Shown here one piece after another: positions 17,260-27,328 of a stretch of 64,000 bases of DNA (position 1 is the first letter of the stretch; the number at the start of each line of letters is the position of its first letter). Location: NCBI GenBank assembly GCA_051881695.1, contig JBJEQJ010000008.1, positions 62,001-126,000 of the forward strand, read 5' to 3'. The translations under genes and the position numbers were made by a program. Under the pieces are notes generated by a model. That model ran no database searches. It was not told the origin of the DNA and was given only the letters and a program-made list of their open reading frames with translations. Source of the stretch: CAYJFG01 sp051881695 (GTDB taxonomy: Bacteria > Bacillota > Clostridia > Oscillospirales > Acutalibacteraceae).

Positions 17260-20200
17260 TTATCTCATATTTTGCATATTAAGCTTAGACGCTACCTCGG
17301 TTGCTCTAAGCTCCAAAAGCTTTGATATGCCCTCATCCTGCATTGTAACGCCGTAGAGGACGTCAGCCTCCTCCATTGTTCCTCGCCTGTGTGTTATTAA
17401 AATAAACTGTGTTTTGTCATTCATCTGCCTTAAGTATGATGCAAAGCGGTCTACGTTTACCTCGTCAAGCGCCGCTTCAATCTCGTCCATAACACAAAAC
17501 GGAGCCGGGCTTACCTTCATTATAGCAAAATACAGAGCGATTGCAACTAAAGCTTTTTCTCCGCCGGACAAAGCCTCAAGATGAACTACGATTTTACCGG
17601 GCGGATTTACAGAAATTTCTATGCCGCTTTGCAGAATATCGTCCGGGTCGGAAAGCTCCAGGCAAGCCTTGCCGCCGCCGAACAGCTCTGTAAAGGTCTT
17701 TTTGAAATTCTCGTTAATCTGATAAAATCTTTCCACAAAGATTTCCTTCATCTGCTTTGTTATCTCGCTTATAAGGCGTATAATCTCTGCCCGCGACTTT
17801 TCAACGTCGCCCACCTGCTTTAGCATAAATTCGTATCTTTCAGACACTTCTTTATATTCCTCTATTGCAGATACGTTTACACTTCCGAGAGATTTTATCT
17901 TATTTTTAAGCTCGTTTAATCTGCGCTTTGCCTCCGTAATATTACTAAGCGGCTTTGTTGTTTCTTCGGCTTCTCTTCTTGTAAGCTCGTATTCTTCCCA
18001 AAGCTTTGCTATTATGTCGTCATACTGCTTTTGCAGACTTATTTTTCTTTCCTCCAGCCTTGCAAGCTCTCTGCCGGATATTTCCTTTTCCGAGTTTTTA
18101 TCTCTTTCAAGCTGTCTTAGCTGTGCGCTTCGTTTTTCAAAGGATGAGCGTTTCTCGTTTAACTGCTCAATCTCCTTCTTACACTGTTCAATCTGCGCCG
18201 TTGTTTCGGCAATAAAGCCGTTTAAAAGCTCTATCTGCGAATTAATCTGCTCGTTTTTCTTTTTGATTGTTTCAATTTCAATATTAAGCGCCTTTTTTCT
18301 TTCCTCCTGAGACGCACCTGTACTGAGTGCAGAGTTTATCTCGGAATTGAGCGCCTCTATATCCTTTTGAGCCGTTACAATGCTAAGGCGTATATCCTGA
18401 AGTCTTGCGGAGTATTCCTCCCGCTTTTTGGTAAGCTCCTCTCGGCTTCCTGTAATTTTGTCAGACTCCTCCTCAGCCGATTTTATCTCCTGCTGAAGCT
18501 TATCAAGCGCCTGCTTTGCTTTAAGAGATGTTTCCTTATGCATTTGCTGTTTGTTTATACAGTCAAGCATTTCTGCTTCAGTTTCCTCAAGCGATTTTTT
18601 TACACTTTCAAGCTCCGATATACAGGTCTTGCTTTCTGCCTCGTTACGTATTTGCTCCTCTGAAAGCTTTGAAAGATTTGCTCTTGCAGATAAAAGGTCG
18701 GCTTCGGTTTTTGCATATTCCGCCTGTATCCGGTTAAATTCCTGCTTTGCAGCCTCTGCCTTTTGCGACAGCTCCTCCGCCGCTTTTTTATTTTTTTCAA
18801 TTTCACTCACACGGCTTAAAAGTCCGGATTTTCTTGCAAGCGAACCGCCTGTAAGCGAGCCGCCGGCATTTACCACCTGACCGTCCAGCGTTACTACCCT
18901 GAATCTGTAAGAAAAACGCTTTGCAATTTTTACGGCGCAGTTCAAATCCTCGGCAACTGCTATTCTGCCCAGCAGAGAATTCAAAATACCGCTGTACTTG
19001 CTGTCGCAGGAGCAAATCCTGCTTGCAATTCCGACAAAGCCATCACATACGCTTATCTCCTTTTCATCAAGCACATTTCCCTTAATTGTAGTCATCGGCA
19101 AAAAGGTAGCACGTCCGCCGTCTTTTTGCTTCAGCATAGCAATAGCTCGCTTTGCATCCTCCTCTGTGCCGGTTACTATGTTCTGCATAGCTGCACCGAG
19201 AGCTGTTTCTACTGCAACGGTGTATTCAGACGGCACCTTTATTACACGGGACACAGGCCCGTGTATTCCGCTTATTGTTCCTCTTTGGGCCTCTTTCATT
19301 ACAATTTTTACACTGTGATTAAAGCCCTCAAGGTTTCTCTCCAGATCCTCAAGAATTTTAATTCTTCTCTGTCTTTCCTGTGTGTCAAGCAGAAGCTTAT
19401 CTGCCTGTGCCTTTATTGCGTCACGCTTTTCCGCTTTGTTTTTCAGCTTAATTTCTATACCGCTTACGCCGTTTTTAGCGGCAATTATTTTTTGCACAAG
19501 CTCAGATAATTTTTTATCGTAATGCCCTTTAAGCTGAGCAAGCTCAGAAAGCGCCTTTTCTTTTTCTTTCTTTGAAGCCTTTAATACATCTGCTCTTTGG
19601 CTGAGCTCTTCAAATGATGAGGCGCTTGTCATCTGCGATACCTTGATATCTGCCGCTTTTGCGCTGAGCTTTGTAAGCTCAAGCGACACCTGCTGAAGCA
19701 TATCTGAGCTTCTGCCTGCATTTACGTTTATTTCATTTAATTCATTCTGACATTCGTCATACTCTGTCTTAAGCTCGTTTATCCTTTTGTTGCAGTCTTT
19801 GACGCGCTCTTTTTTGCTTTCTATCTCTTTTTCAATATCAAGCGCACTTAAATCCACCTGAGATATTTCTGCTTTGATTTTTTCTATGCTTGAATTATTA
19901 TGTAAAATATCGTTTTCTGCAACGGATACAGCCGCACGCTTTTGCGACGACTGTTCCTCCAAGGCTGAAATACCCCTTCTTATCTCGTCCATTTTAGAAG
20001 CCTGCTCACTGCTTTGCCTGTAAATCTCCTCGGCTTCCTCGCTTATTTTTATAAGCTCCTGCTCGGCTAAATCGTTCTGGCTTCTTGCAATCATTATTTT
20101 TTCTTCCTGCTCACGCAGAACGTCTGCCGACTTTTCCAGGGTATCAAGCCATATTCCTATTTCAAGCTCTCGCTTCTCTTTAGAATACTCCAAAAAGGAC

Positions 20201-20838
20201 TCCGCCTTTTTCGACTGCGCTTCAAGCGGTCCTACTCTTTCCTCAAGCTCCTTTACAATATCTCTTAATCTGAGCAGGTTTTCCTCTGTCGCCTTCAGCT
20301 TTCTTTCCGCCTCTGTTTTTCTGTAGCGATAACGTGAAATGCCTGCCGCCTCTTCAAATATTTCTCTTCTGTCCTCGCTTTTTGCGCCGACAATGCTGTC
20401 AATTTTACCCTGACTTATCATAGAATAGCCGTCTCTGCCAAGACCGGTATCCATAAACAGCTCGTGTATATCCTTTAAACGCACCGACGCCTTGTTTATC
20501 ATATATTCGCTGTCGCCGCTTCTGTAATAACGCCTTGTAACGGCTACCTCGTCGCCGTCAAACGGCAGCGCCCTGTCTTTATTTTCTATAGTAAGCGTAA
20601 CCTCGGCGTAGCCCTGCTTTTTTCTGTTGTCTGTGCCGTTAAAGACAACGTCCTCCATTTTGGAGCAACGCAGAGCCTTTGGGGACTGCTCGCCCAAAAC
20701 CCAGCGTATTGCGTCGCTTATGTTGCTTTTACCTGAACCGTTAGGCCCGACAATGGAGGTAATGCCTTTGTCGAAGCTTATTTTTGTTTTATCCGGAAAG
20801 GTTTTAAAGCCTTGTATTTCAAGTGATTTTAAAAGCAC
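17260..20838 (-). CDS. smc: chromosome partition protein SMC
   Basis: Condensin ATPase of 1192 residues. The N-terminal head has Walker A GPNGSGKSNISDAIRW; the C-terminal head has LSGGEKALVAIALYF and the Walker B VMDEIEAALDE. The arms between are long coiled coils, broken near the middle (about residues 500-680) by a globular hinge with GGSLTGGS. The start is GTG 20838 (MLLKSLEIQGFKTF) with AGAGGTG. scpA and scpB are not in the window. Confidence 0.98.
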   Translation of the reverse strand: MLLKSLEIQGFKTFPDKTKISFDKGITSIVGPNGSGKSNISDAIRWVLGEQSPKALRCSKMEDVVFNGTDNRKKQGYAEVTLTIENKDRALPFDGDEVAVTRRYYRSGDSEYMINKASVRLKDIHELFMDTGLGRDGYSMISQGKIDSIVGAKSEDRREIFEEAAGISRYRYRKTEAERKLKATEENLLRLRDIVKELEERVGPLEAQSKKAESFLEYSKEKRELEIGIWLDTLEKSADVLREQEEKIMIARSQNDLAEQELIKISEEAEEIYRQSSEQASKMDEIRRGISALEEQSSQKRAAVSVAENDILHNNSSIEKIKAEISQVDLSALDIEKEIESKKERVKDCNKRINELKTEYDECQNELNEINVNAGRSSDMLQQVSLELTKLSAKAADIKVSQMTSASSFEELSQRADVLKASKKEKEKALSELAQLKGHYDKKLSELVQKIIAAKNGVSGIEIKLKNKAEKRDAIKAQADKLLLDTQERQRRIKILEDLERNLEGFNHSVKIVMKEAQRGTISGIHGPVSRVIKVPSEYTVAVETALGAAMQNIVTGTEEDAKRAIAMLKQKDGGRATFLPMTTIKGNVLDEKEISVCDGFVGIASRICSCDSKYSGILNSLLGRIAVAEDLNCAVKIAKRFSYRFRVVTLDGQVVNAGGSLTGGSLARKSGLLSRVSEIEKNKKAAEELSQKAEAAKQEFNRIQAEYAKTEADLLSARANLSKLSEEQIRNEAESKTCISELESVKKSLEETEAEMLDCINKQQMHKETSLKAKQALDKLQQEIKSAEEESDKITGSREELTKKREEYSARLQDIRLSIVTAQKDIEALNSEINSALSTGASQEERKKALNIEIETIKKKNEQINSQIELLNGFIAETTAQIEQCKKEIEQLNEKRSSFEKRSAQLRQLERDKNSEKEISGRELARLEERKISLQKQYDDIIAKLWEEYELTRREAEETTKPLSNITEAKRRLNELKNKIKSLGSVNVSAIEEYKEVSERYEFMLKQVGDVEKSRAEIIRLISEITKQMKEIFVERFYQINENFKKTFTELFGGGKACLELSDPDDILQSGIEISVNPPGKIVVHLEALSGGEKALVAIALYFAIMKVSPAPFCVMDEIEAALDEVNVDRFASYLRQMNDKTQFILITHRRGTMEEADVLYGVTMQDEGISKLLELRATEVASKLNMQNMR

Positions 20839-20856
20839 AATTTCACCTCTTTATTA

Positions 20857-21867
20857 TTAAAGCCCTGCGGCTTTTACATTTACCGTATTTTCTGCAATTG
20901 CGTCGCTTTGAAGAATTTTTACATTATAACCCAGAGAATTGAGCTTTGATATATTACTGCGCTTTTGTCCGCAAAGCTTTGATACGGATTTTGGATTTAC
21001 CGTTATTTCAAGATTCTTTGTATTTATATTATTGTTTTTTACTGCTTCAAGAACATCGTCAAGCATAAGCTTGCTTTGGCAAAGCTCCCTGAGCGACGGA
21101 TGAAACGCCCCGGCTATCAAATCTCGTTGCATACTTTCGCTGCTGTGAAGTCCGAGTCTTATTACATTTATTCCCTTTTCTTCAAAAAATTTAAGCAGCC
21201 CTGAGCACAAGCTTACCGTTGCTTCAAGCTCAGTAGGCTTATACTCACCCTGCATATAAAGCTCTTCCAGATATGTGTTTTTCATAATAAGCGTAGGATA
21301 AATCCGCACTGTATCGGGCATAAGCTCCGCTATTTTTTGCGCTGTTAAAATATCCTTTTCTTCATCGCTTTTGTAAAGGCCTGTCATCATCTGGAGGCCC
21401 AGCGAAAAGCCGTATTCCTTTATAAGATGCGATGAGGTGCAGACATCCTTTACAGTATGCCCTCTGAAATTTGCTTTGAGTACATTGTCGAGCATACTTT
21501 GTGCGCCAAGCTCTATTGATGTTACTCCATAATCCGACAGAGTATTCAGAATATCTCTGCTTATACAGTCCGGTCGGGTAGAAATGCGTATTCCTGCAAA
21601 CTCTCCGCTTTTTACAAACGGATAAGCTGCACCGAGAAGCTGCTTCATATAGCTGCTGTCAATAGCAGTAAAGCTTCCGCCGAAAAAGGCTATTTCAGCT
21701 TTTTTTGTTCTTTCCTTCAGGCTTTCTCTTGCAATGCTCACAGCGGAGATAACATCATCTGCCGTTGGCTGATACTGCACGCCTGTAATTGACCTTTGGT
21801 TGCAGAAGCTGCACTGATGCGGACAGCCGTTATGAGGAACAAATAAGGCTATATTTGCGTGCTTCAA
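20857..21867 (-). CDS. radical SAM protein, Elp3-like
   Basis: A 336-residue radical SAM protein. The cluster motif CPHQCSFC (CxxxCxxC) is at about residue 15, then FFGGSFTAID and STRPDCISRDIL, typical of the Elp3/MiaB-type Elp3 core. There is no C-terminal acetyltransferase domain of full-length Elp3, so a tRNA-acetylating role cannot be assumed. TTG 21867 is the start and overlaps the rnc stop by four bases (TTGA), so it is translationally coupled to rnc. It lies between rnc and smc, which are normally adjacent. Confidence 0.83.
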   Translation of the reverse strand: MKHANIALFVPHNGCPHQCSFCNQRSITGVQYQPTADDVISAVSIARESLKERTKKAEIAFFGGSFTAIDSSYMKQLLGAAYPFVKSGEFAGIRISTRPDCISRDILNTLSDYGVTSIELGAQSMLDNVLKANFRGHTVKDVCTSSHLIKEYGFSLGLQMMTGLYKSDEEKDILTAQKIAELMPDTVRIYPTLIMKNTYLEELYMQGEYKPTELEATVSLCSGLLKFFEEKGINVIRLGLHSSESMQRDLIAGAFHPSLRELCQSKLMLDDVLEAVKNNNINTKNLEITVNPKSVSKLCGQKRSNISKLNSLGYNVKILQSDAIAENTVNVKAAGL

Positions 21868-22547
21868 AATCCCATCAGCTCCAGTGCTTCTCTTGCCGCC
21901 TGCTGCTCCGCCTCTTTTTTGCTTTTGCCGCCGCCCCTGCCTATTACGTTGCTGTTCAAGTGCACCTCTACAACAAAGTGCTTACTGTGGTCAGGTCCGC
22001 TTTCACCCACAAGGACATACTCAAGGTGTTCCTCGGGATTTTTCTGGACAATCTCCTGTAAACAGGTTTTATAGTCCTTAAAGCTTTTCGGCTTTGGATT
22101 TTGAATATCCGGCACTACAAAGCCTAAAATATATTTTCTTGCGCTTTCCATTCCGCCGTCCAGATAAATTGCGGCTATCACCGCCTCAAAGGCGTCTGCC
22201 AGAATTGACGGTCGCTGTGCGCCGCCGCTGTGGCGTTCACCACGGCTTAATAAAAGGACATCTCCCAAATTAACGGATTTTGCGTATACCGATAGAGATT
22301 TTTCGCAAACAAGCGAAGCTCTCAGCTTTGTAAGCTCTCCCTCCGGAAGCTTAGGACAGTTCTTAAAAATGTAGTCAGAAACCACTATGCTTAAAACCGC
22401 GTCGCCTAAAAATTCAAGGCGCTCGTTACATTTCATACCGTTTTTTGCCTCGTTAGCATAGGAGGAATGTGTGACTGCCGTTTTTAAAAGCTGTATATTT
22501 TTAAAGCTGTAATTTATTTTTTCCTGAAAAGCTGTCAGCTTATCCAC
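21864..22547 (-). CDS. rnc: ribonuclease III
   Basis: Double-strand-specific endoribonuclease of 227 residues that processes rRNA and structured mRNAs. The nuclease signature NERLEFLGDAVLSIVVSDYIF is present (about residue 38), with a second acidic site ADAFEAVIAAIYLDGG. The C-terminal dsRBD begins KDYKTCLQEIVQKN and ends KEAEQQAAREALELM. GTG 22547 is selected because AAGGAAG is 8 bp upstream; the GTG at 22556 is adjacent to it and too close. Confidence 0.97.
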   Translation of the reverse strand: MDKLTAFQEKINYSFKNIQLLKTAVTHSSYANEAKNGMKCNERLEFLGDAVLSIVVSDYIFKNCPKLPEGELTKLRASLVCEKSLSVYAKSVNLGDVLLLSRGERHSGGAQRPSILADAFEAVIAAIYLDGGMESARKYILGFVVPDIQNPKPKSFKDYKTCLQEIVQKNPEEHLEYVLVGESGPDHSKHFVVEVHLNSNVIGRGGGKSKKEAEQQAAREALELMGF

Positions 22548-22675
22548 TTTTGCCACTTCCTTTCGTAATATCTTGATTTTTGCTTATCCCCCCCACTGCA
22601 AGCGTTTCACTGCCGTGCTGCGTAAGATGCAATAAAAGCTGAAACGTGCAGCGAGAGAGCTGAAGGATGTGTATA
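22548..22675. other. plsX-rnc intergenic gap without acpP
   Basis: These 128 bp lie where acpP is often found in Firmicutes (plsX-acpP-rnc). There is no open frame of acyl carrier protein size. Two imperfectly complementary segments (22595-22612 and 22639-22652) could fold into a weak hairpin, and there is a run of seven C at about 22588-22594. Nothing else is recognisable. Confidence 0.6.
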
Positions 22676-23671
22676 TTATTTTTCTAAATCTGTAATGGAT
22701 GCTGAGATTTCCGATGTAACATCTCCCTCAACATACTGCTTAGTAAGCCTTATGGCGCTTTTTATCGTCTTTGCCTTTGAGCTGCCGTGTGCCTTGAAAA
22801 CAGGCTTGGTAACTCCCATAATCGGTGAGCCGCCGTACTCGTTGTAGTCAAATTCCTTTTTCATAAGCTTTAAATCGTTCATAACTAAAGCCGCCGCCGC
22901 TTTTGTTTTTATGCTTTTGCCGAACATATCCTTTATTTTACCCATAAGTGCCATTGCAACACCCTCGTAGGTTTTTAAAATAAGATTTCCGGAAAAGCCG
23001 TCCGTTACTATAACGTCGGCGCCGTCAAGCGGAATACCTCTGCCCTCTACATTGCCTACAAAGTTTAAACTGCTTTGCTTTAAAAGTTCATATGCCTTGT
23101 GCTGAAGCTCGCCGCCCTTATGCTCTTCCGTTCCTACATTTGCAAGTCCTACTCTGGGGCTTTTTACGCCCATAACCTTTTGCATATATATTGAGCCCAT
23201 AATACCAAACTGCAAAAGCATTTCTGGGCGACAGTCAACATTTGCACCGCCGTCTATAAGCATGGCACAGCCGGCAGCAGTTGGAATAACAGGGGCAAAT
23301 GCAGCTCTTTTTATGCCCTTTATACGCTTTACAAGCATAGTAGAGCCTACTGCAAGTGCACCGCTGTTGCCTGCTGATACAAATGCGTCGCCTGCTCCCT
23401 CTGACAAAAGCTTAAAGCCAACCGCCATTGAAGAGTCTTTTTTTGTTTTTATAACTGCGGTGGCGTCGTCATCCATTGTAATTACTTCGGGTGCGTTTAC
23501 TATTTCTATTCTTGCAAGAGAAATGCTATTTTCCTCGGCAATTTTCTTAATTTTTGCTTCGTCGCCCGTCAGAATAATGTCAACGTCAAGCTCGCTTACA
23601 GACTGCGCAGCTCCCTTTATAATTTCCAGCGGCGCATTATCTCCGCCGAAAGCATCAACTATAATCTTCAT
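22676..23671 (-). CDS. plsX: phosphate acyltransferase PlsX
   Basis: Makes acyl-phosphate from acyl-ACP for phospholipid synthesis by PlsY. The 331-residue protein begins MKIIVDAFGGDNAP, as the family does, and contains VSAGNSGALAVGS, LLIDGGANVDC-type and VVTDGFSGNLILKT motifs. ATG start with AAGGA about 10 bp upstream. It follows trmFO by 14 bp. acpP, plsY and fabD are not nearby. Confidence 0.97.
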   Translation of the reverse strand: MKIIVDAFGGDNAPLEIIKGAAQSVSELDVDIILTGDEAKIKKIAEENSISLARIEIVNAPEVITMDDDATAVIKTKKDSSMAVGFKLLSEGAGDAFVSAGNSGALAVGSTMLVKRIKGIKRAAFAPVIPTAAGCAMLIDGGANVDCRPEMLLQFGIMGSIYMQKVMGVKSPRVGLANVGTEEHKGGELQHKAYELLKQSSLNFVGNVEGRGIPLDGADVIVTDGFSGNLILKTYEGVAMALMGKIKDMFGKSIKTKAAAALVMNDLKLMKKEFDYNEYGGSPIMGVTKPVFKAHGSSKAKTIKSAIRLTKQYVEGDVTSEISASITDLEK

Positions 23672-23685
23672 ATGTATTCATTCCT

Positions 23686-25026
23686 TTATTCTTTTATTTT
23701 ATCTATTCCGTTTTCAGCAATAAACTGTTCAAGCACGGCAAACGACCGCTGTGCATATTTTGCCGCCTTAAGCTTTTTATTCCTGATTTTCTCTGAAAGC
23801 GGCGGAAGTATGCCTACATTTGCGCCCATTGGCTGGAAATTTTTTACTGTTGCGTCGCTTATATATCTGCTAAGCGCACCCATCATACATTCCCCGGGTA
23901 ATATAACAGGGGTTTGCCCCTGTGCAAGTCTTGCGGCGTTAATTCCTGCAATAAGTCCGGAGCTTGCAGACTCCATATATCCCTCAACGCCGGTTATCTG
24001 ACCTGCAAAAAACAACGCATCGTTATTTTTGCAGTTAAAATACGGGGTTAAAATCTGCGGTGAATTTAAAAAAGTGTTTCTATGCATAACGCCGAAGCGC
24101 ACAAAATCCGCATTCTTCAGCGCCGGAATCAACCCGAATACTCTCTTTTGCTCAGGGAATTTTAAATTTGTCTGAAAGCCGACAAGGTTAAAAAGCGTAG
24201 CACTCTTGTTCTCTTTTCTAAGCTGTAAAACAGCCCATGGTCTGTGACCTGTTTTCGGGTCGGTTAAGCCTACCGGCTTCATCGGACCGAAGCGCATTGT
24301 GTCAAATCCTCTTTGCGCCATAATCTCTATGGGCATACAGCCCTCGTAAACCTTTGGATTTTGCACGTCAACATCGTGCAAAGGCGCTCGCTGTGCATTG
24401 ACAAGCTCGCTGTGAAAAAGCTCGTACTCCTCTTTATTAAGGGGACAGTTAATATAATCATCACCGTCGCCCCTGCCGTAACGGCTTGCGTAAAATGCGT
24501 GGTCAAAATCTATGCTTTCGCAGGTTACTATAGGAGCCGCCGCATCAAAAAAGCTAAGACTTCCGCCAAAATTATCCGAAATATCCTTTGCAAGTGCATC
24601 GCTTGTAAGCGGACCTGTGGCTATTACATTTATGCCATCTGTCGGAAGCTGTGTTATCTCTGCCTCAGTTACCGTAATATCAGGATGGTTTTTTATACGG
24701 CTTGTAACTGCATCTGCAAACAGATCTCTGTCAACAGCCAAGGCTCCCCCGGCGGGAACGGCACATTCGTCGGCACACTGCATTAAAAGTGAATTAAGCA
24801 TACGCATTTCCTGCTTTAACATTCCTGCGGCGCTTTCAACTCGAGCCGCTTTAAGGGAATTTGAGCAGATAAGCTCTGCGAATTTATCGCTTTTATGAGC
24901 AGGCGTTTTCTTTTTGGGCTTCATCTCAATAAGATTAACCTTTATTCCACGGCTTGCAAGCTGATATGCACACTCGCACCCGGCAAGACCTGCGCCGATG
25001 ACATTGACGGTTGTTATTTTGACCAT
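23686..25026 (-). CDS. trmFO: tRNA (uracil-54-C5)-methyltransferase TrmFO (folate/FAD-dependent)
   Basis: Forms m5U54 in the T-loop of tRNA using methylenetetrahydrofolate and FADH2. The 446-residue protein opens with the FAD-binding NVIGAGLAGCECAYQLA, then KSDKFAELICSNSL. It carries the GRGDGDDYINCPLNK and PMKPVGLTDP blocks of the family and ends with a second flavin segment GQITGVEGYMES. Only one in-frame ATG is available; its SD (AAAGGA) is unusually close. It lies downstream of topA, as in dprA-topA-trmFO of Bacillus. Confidence 0.96.
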   Translation of the reverse strand: MVKITTVNVIGAGLAGCECAYQLASRGIKVNLIEMKPKKKTPAHKSDKFAELICSNSLKAARVESAAGMLKQEMRMLNSLLMQCADECAVPAGGALAVDRDLFADAVTSRIKNHPDITVTEAEITQLPTDGINVIATGPLTSDALAKDISDNFGGSLSFFDAAAPIVTCESIDFDHAFYASRYGRGDGDDYINCPLNKEEYELFHSELVNAQRAPLHDVDVQNPKVYEGCMPIEIMAQRGFDTMRFGPMKPVGLTDPKTGHRPWAVLQLRKENKSATLFNLVGFQTNLKFPEQKRVFGLIPALKNADFVRFGVMHRNTFLNSPQILTPYFNCKNNDALFFAGQITGVEGYMESASSGLIAGINAARLAQGQTPVILPGECMMGALSRYISDATVKNFQPMGANVGILPPLSEKIRNKKLKAAKYAQRSFAVLEQFIAENGIDKIKE

Positions 25027-25182
25027 TCCTTTCGATTGAAATATATTTTTACAAATCTACTGCCGCCTTGCACGCCCCACCCCTTTAACAGGGAAAAGGA
25101 GAAACCAAAGCAGACAATTAAATTAAGAAAAATTTAAAGCTGATTTAAAAAGATAATCAGATTAAGCATAAATTTATACTGT

Positions 25183-25209
25183 TTCTCCGAACAGTTAATT
25201 CGCGGAGAA
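25183..25209 (-). terminator. weak stem-loop after topA
   Basis: Minus-strand TTCTCCG and CGGAGAA arms with a 13-base loop lie just past the topA stop. There is no clear T-tract, so termination is uncertain; it may be an mRNA 3'-end element. The rest of the 190-bp trmFO-topA gap shows nothing recognisable. Confidence 0.35.
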
Positions 25210-25216
25210 GTATGTG

Positions 25217-27307
25217 CTATTTATCCGAATTTTCGGCTTTTTTCTCAAAGCCGCAGCCATCTTTGGCGCAGAACAGCACAGGCTTCTTTCCTTTTTTCTT
25301 GAACAGAATATCGCCGCACTGCGGGCATTTTTCGTTTACAGGTTCATTCCACGATACGAAATCACAGTCGGGATAATTGCTGCAGCCGTAAAATATTCTG
25401 CCCTTCTTTGTCTTTTTAACAATAACCTTTCCGTTGCATTTTGGGCAGTCAACGCCTATTTCCTGCACATATTTTTTAATATTCTTACATTCCGGATAGC
25501 CGGGGCAGGCAATAAATTTGCCGTATCTGCCAACCTTTACTACCATTTTTCTGCCGCAAAGCTCGCAGACTATGTCCGTTTCGTCCTCCTTAAGCTGGAT
25601 TTTCACGCCCTCCATATCTGTTTTTGCCTTTTTAAGGGTTTTGTCAAAATCCGTGTAGAAGGTATCAAGCAGGCCCTGCCACTGCTGCTCTCCCTTTTCT
25701 ATTTTTCCGAGATCCTCCTCCATCTGAGCTGTAAATTTTACGTTTACAATCTTCGGGAAGCGTTCCTTCATAAGCTTTGTGGTAACCTCGCCAAGCTCTG
25801 TCGGGAAGAGTGTTTTGCTCTCTCTTCTTACATATTCTCTGCTTGTAATTGTAGTTATTGTTGCGGCGTAGGTGGACGGTCTGCCTATTCCGTTTTCTTC
25901 AAGAGTTTTAATCAGCGAAGCCTCTGTAAAGCGTGCCGGAGGCTGCGTAAAATGCTGATTGGGTATAATTTCTTTTACTCTTACCGGCATACCCTCCTCA
26001 AGCTGCGGCAGCTCCTTTTCCTTTTCTTCTTCCGTATCCTTTCCCTCTACATACAGTGCGGTAAAGCCGTCAAAATGCACTCTGTAGCCTGAGGCTTTAA
26101 AAATATATCCATTTGCGCTTATCTCTGCCTGAGTAGTTTTCTGAACGCAGTCAGCCATCTGGCACGCTGTAAAACGCTCCCAAATAAGCTTATAAAGCTT
26201 ATATTGGTCAGGCGTTAAGCTGCTTTTTACCTTTTCCGGTTCAAGAGAAGGCATTGTCGGTCTTATAGCCTCGTGTCCGTCCTGAGCATTAGAACGCGAT
26301 TTGAAAAATCTCGGCTTTGATGGCAGATATTTGTCGCCGTATTTGCTTTGAATATACTGCGTTACCTCTGTTACAGCGTCGTTAGATATACGCAGAGAGT
26401 CAGTTCTCATATATGTTATAAGACCTGTTGCACCAAGCTGAGGAAGCTCAACGCCTTCGTACAGCTCCTGAGCAACCTTCATAGTCCGTCTGGACTGAAA
26501 CCCGAGCTTTCTTGACGCTTCCTGCTGAAGTGTAGACGTGTTAAACGGCGGAGCAGGTGATTTTTTCCTTGTACCGTTTTTAACCTTTGTTACAATATAC
26601 TCTGCGTTTTTCAAATCAGCAAGAATTTTATCAGCCTGTTCTCCGCTTGAGATTTTTATTTTGCCGTTTTCATCCGCATAAAGAGAAGCCGCAAAGGTTT
26701 TTCTGCTCCCCCTTGGAATAAACTTTGCATCTACCGACCAGTATTCCTCGGGAACAAAAGCCCTTATTTCTTCCTCTCTGTCAACAATAATTCTTACGGC
26801 AACCGATTGCACTCTTCCTGCCGACAGACCTCTTCTTATTTTCTGCGACAAAAACGGACTAAGCTTATAACCGACAAGTCTGTCGAGTATTCTTCGTGCC
26901 TGCTGTGCGTCTACAAGGTCCAAATCAATTGAACGGGGGTTTTTCATACCGTTATCTATGCCGTTTTTGGTTATTTCATTAAATTCAACTCTGTTTTTGT
27001 CATCTGTGCTAAGCCCCAAAATATATGATAAATGCCATGAAATTGCCTCGCCCTCACGGTCAGGGTCAGTTGCAAGATAAACGGCGTCGCTTTTTTCAGC
27101 CGCCTTTTTAAGCTCCTCTACAAGCTTTTCCTTTCCTTTGATTATATCGTACTTAGGAGTAAAATTCTTTTTTATATCAACGCTTAAACGCTTCTCCGGT
27201 AAGTCTCTGACATGACCCATAGAAGCAATTACTTCGTAATCCTTGCCAAGATATTTTTTTATTGTCTTAGCCTTTGCAGGCGACTCCACTATTACAAGCT
27301 TTGCCAT
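25217..27307 (-). CDS. topA: DNA topoisomerase I
   Basis: Type IA topoisomerase of 696 residues relaxing negative supercoils. It starts with the Toprim domain (LVIVESPAKAKTIKKYLG, then DPDREGEAISWHL). The active-site Tyr is in GLITYMRTDS (about residue 300). Three C-terminal four-Cys zinc ribbons follow: CELCGRK...CPGYPEC, CPKCNGK...CSNYPDC and CPQCGD...CAKDGC. ATG start with GGGAGG. It is 21 bp from dprA and likely co-transcribed. Confidence 0.98.
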   Translation of the reverse strand: MAKLVIVESPAKAKTIKKYLGKDYEVIASMGHVRDLPEKRLSVDIKKNFTPKYDIIKGKEKLVEELKKAAEKSDAVYLATDPDREGEAISWHLSYILGLSTDDKNRVEFNEITKNGIDNGMKNPRSIDLDLVDAQQARRILDRLVGYKLSPFLSQKIRRGLSAGRVQSVAVRIIVDREEEIRAFVPEEYWSVDAKFIPRGSRKTFAASLYADENGKIKISSGEQADKILADLKNAEYIVTKVKNGTRKKSPAPPFNTSTLQQEASRKLGFQSRRTMKVAQELYEGVELPQLGATGLITYMRTDSLRISNDAVTEVTQYIQSKYGDKYLPSKPRFFKSRSNAQDGHEAIRPTMPSLEPEKVKSSLTPDQYKLYKLIWERFTACQMADCVQKTTQAEISANGYIFKASGYRVHFDGFTALYVEGKDTEEEKEKELPQLEEGMPVRVKEIIPNQHFTQPPARFTEASLIKTLEENGIGRPSTYAATITTITSREYVRRESKTLFPTELGEVTTKLMKERFPKIVNVKFTAQMEEDLGKIEKGEQQWQGLLDTFYTDFDKTLKKAKTDMEGVKIQLKEDETDIVCELCGRKMVVKVGRYGKFIACPGYPECKNIKKYVQEIGVDCPKCNGKVIVKKTKKGRIFYGCSNYPDCDFVSWNEPVNEKCPQCGDILFKKKGKKPVLFCAKDGCGFEKKAENSDK

Positions 27308-27328
27308 TTGGCTCGTTCCTCCCGATAT

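Noticed and set aside
22595..22652. Small RNA or terminator between plsX and rnc
   Set aside because: The stem is imperfect and has no T-tract; evidence is too weak to call a feature.
25214..26092. A 292-codon plus-strand frame opposite topA
   Set aside because: Antisense of the topA C-terminal zinc region; Cys/Phe-rich by codon mirror, with no gene signals.
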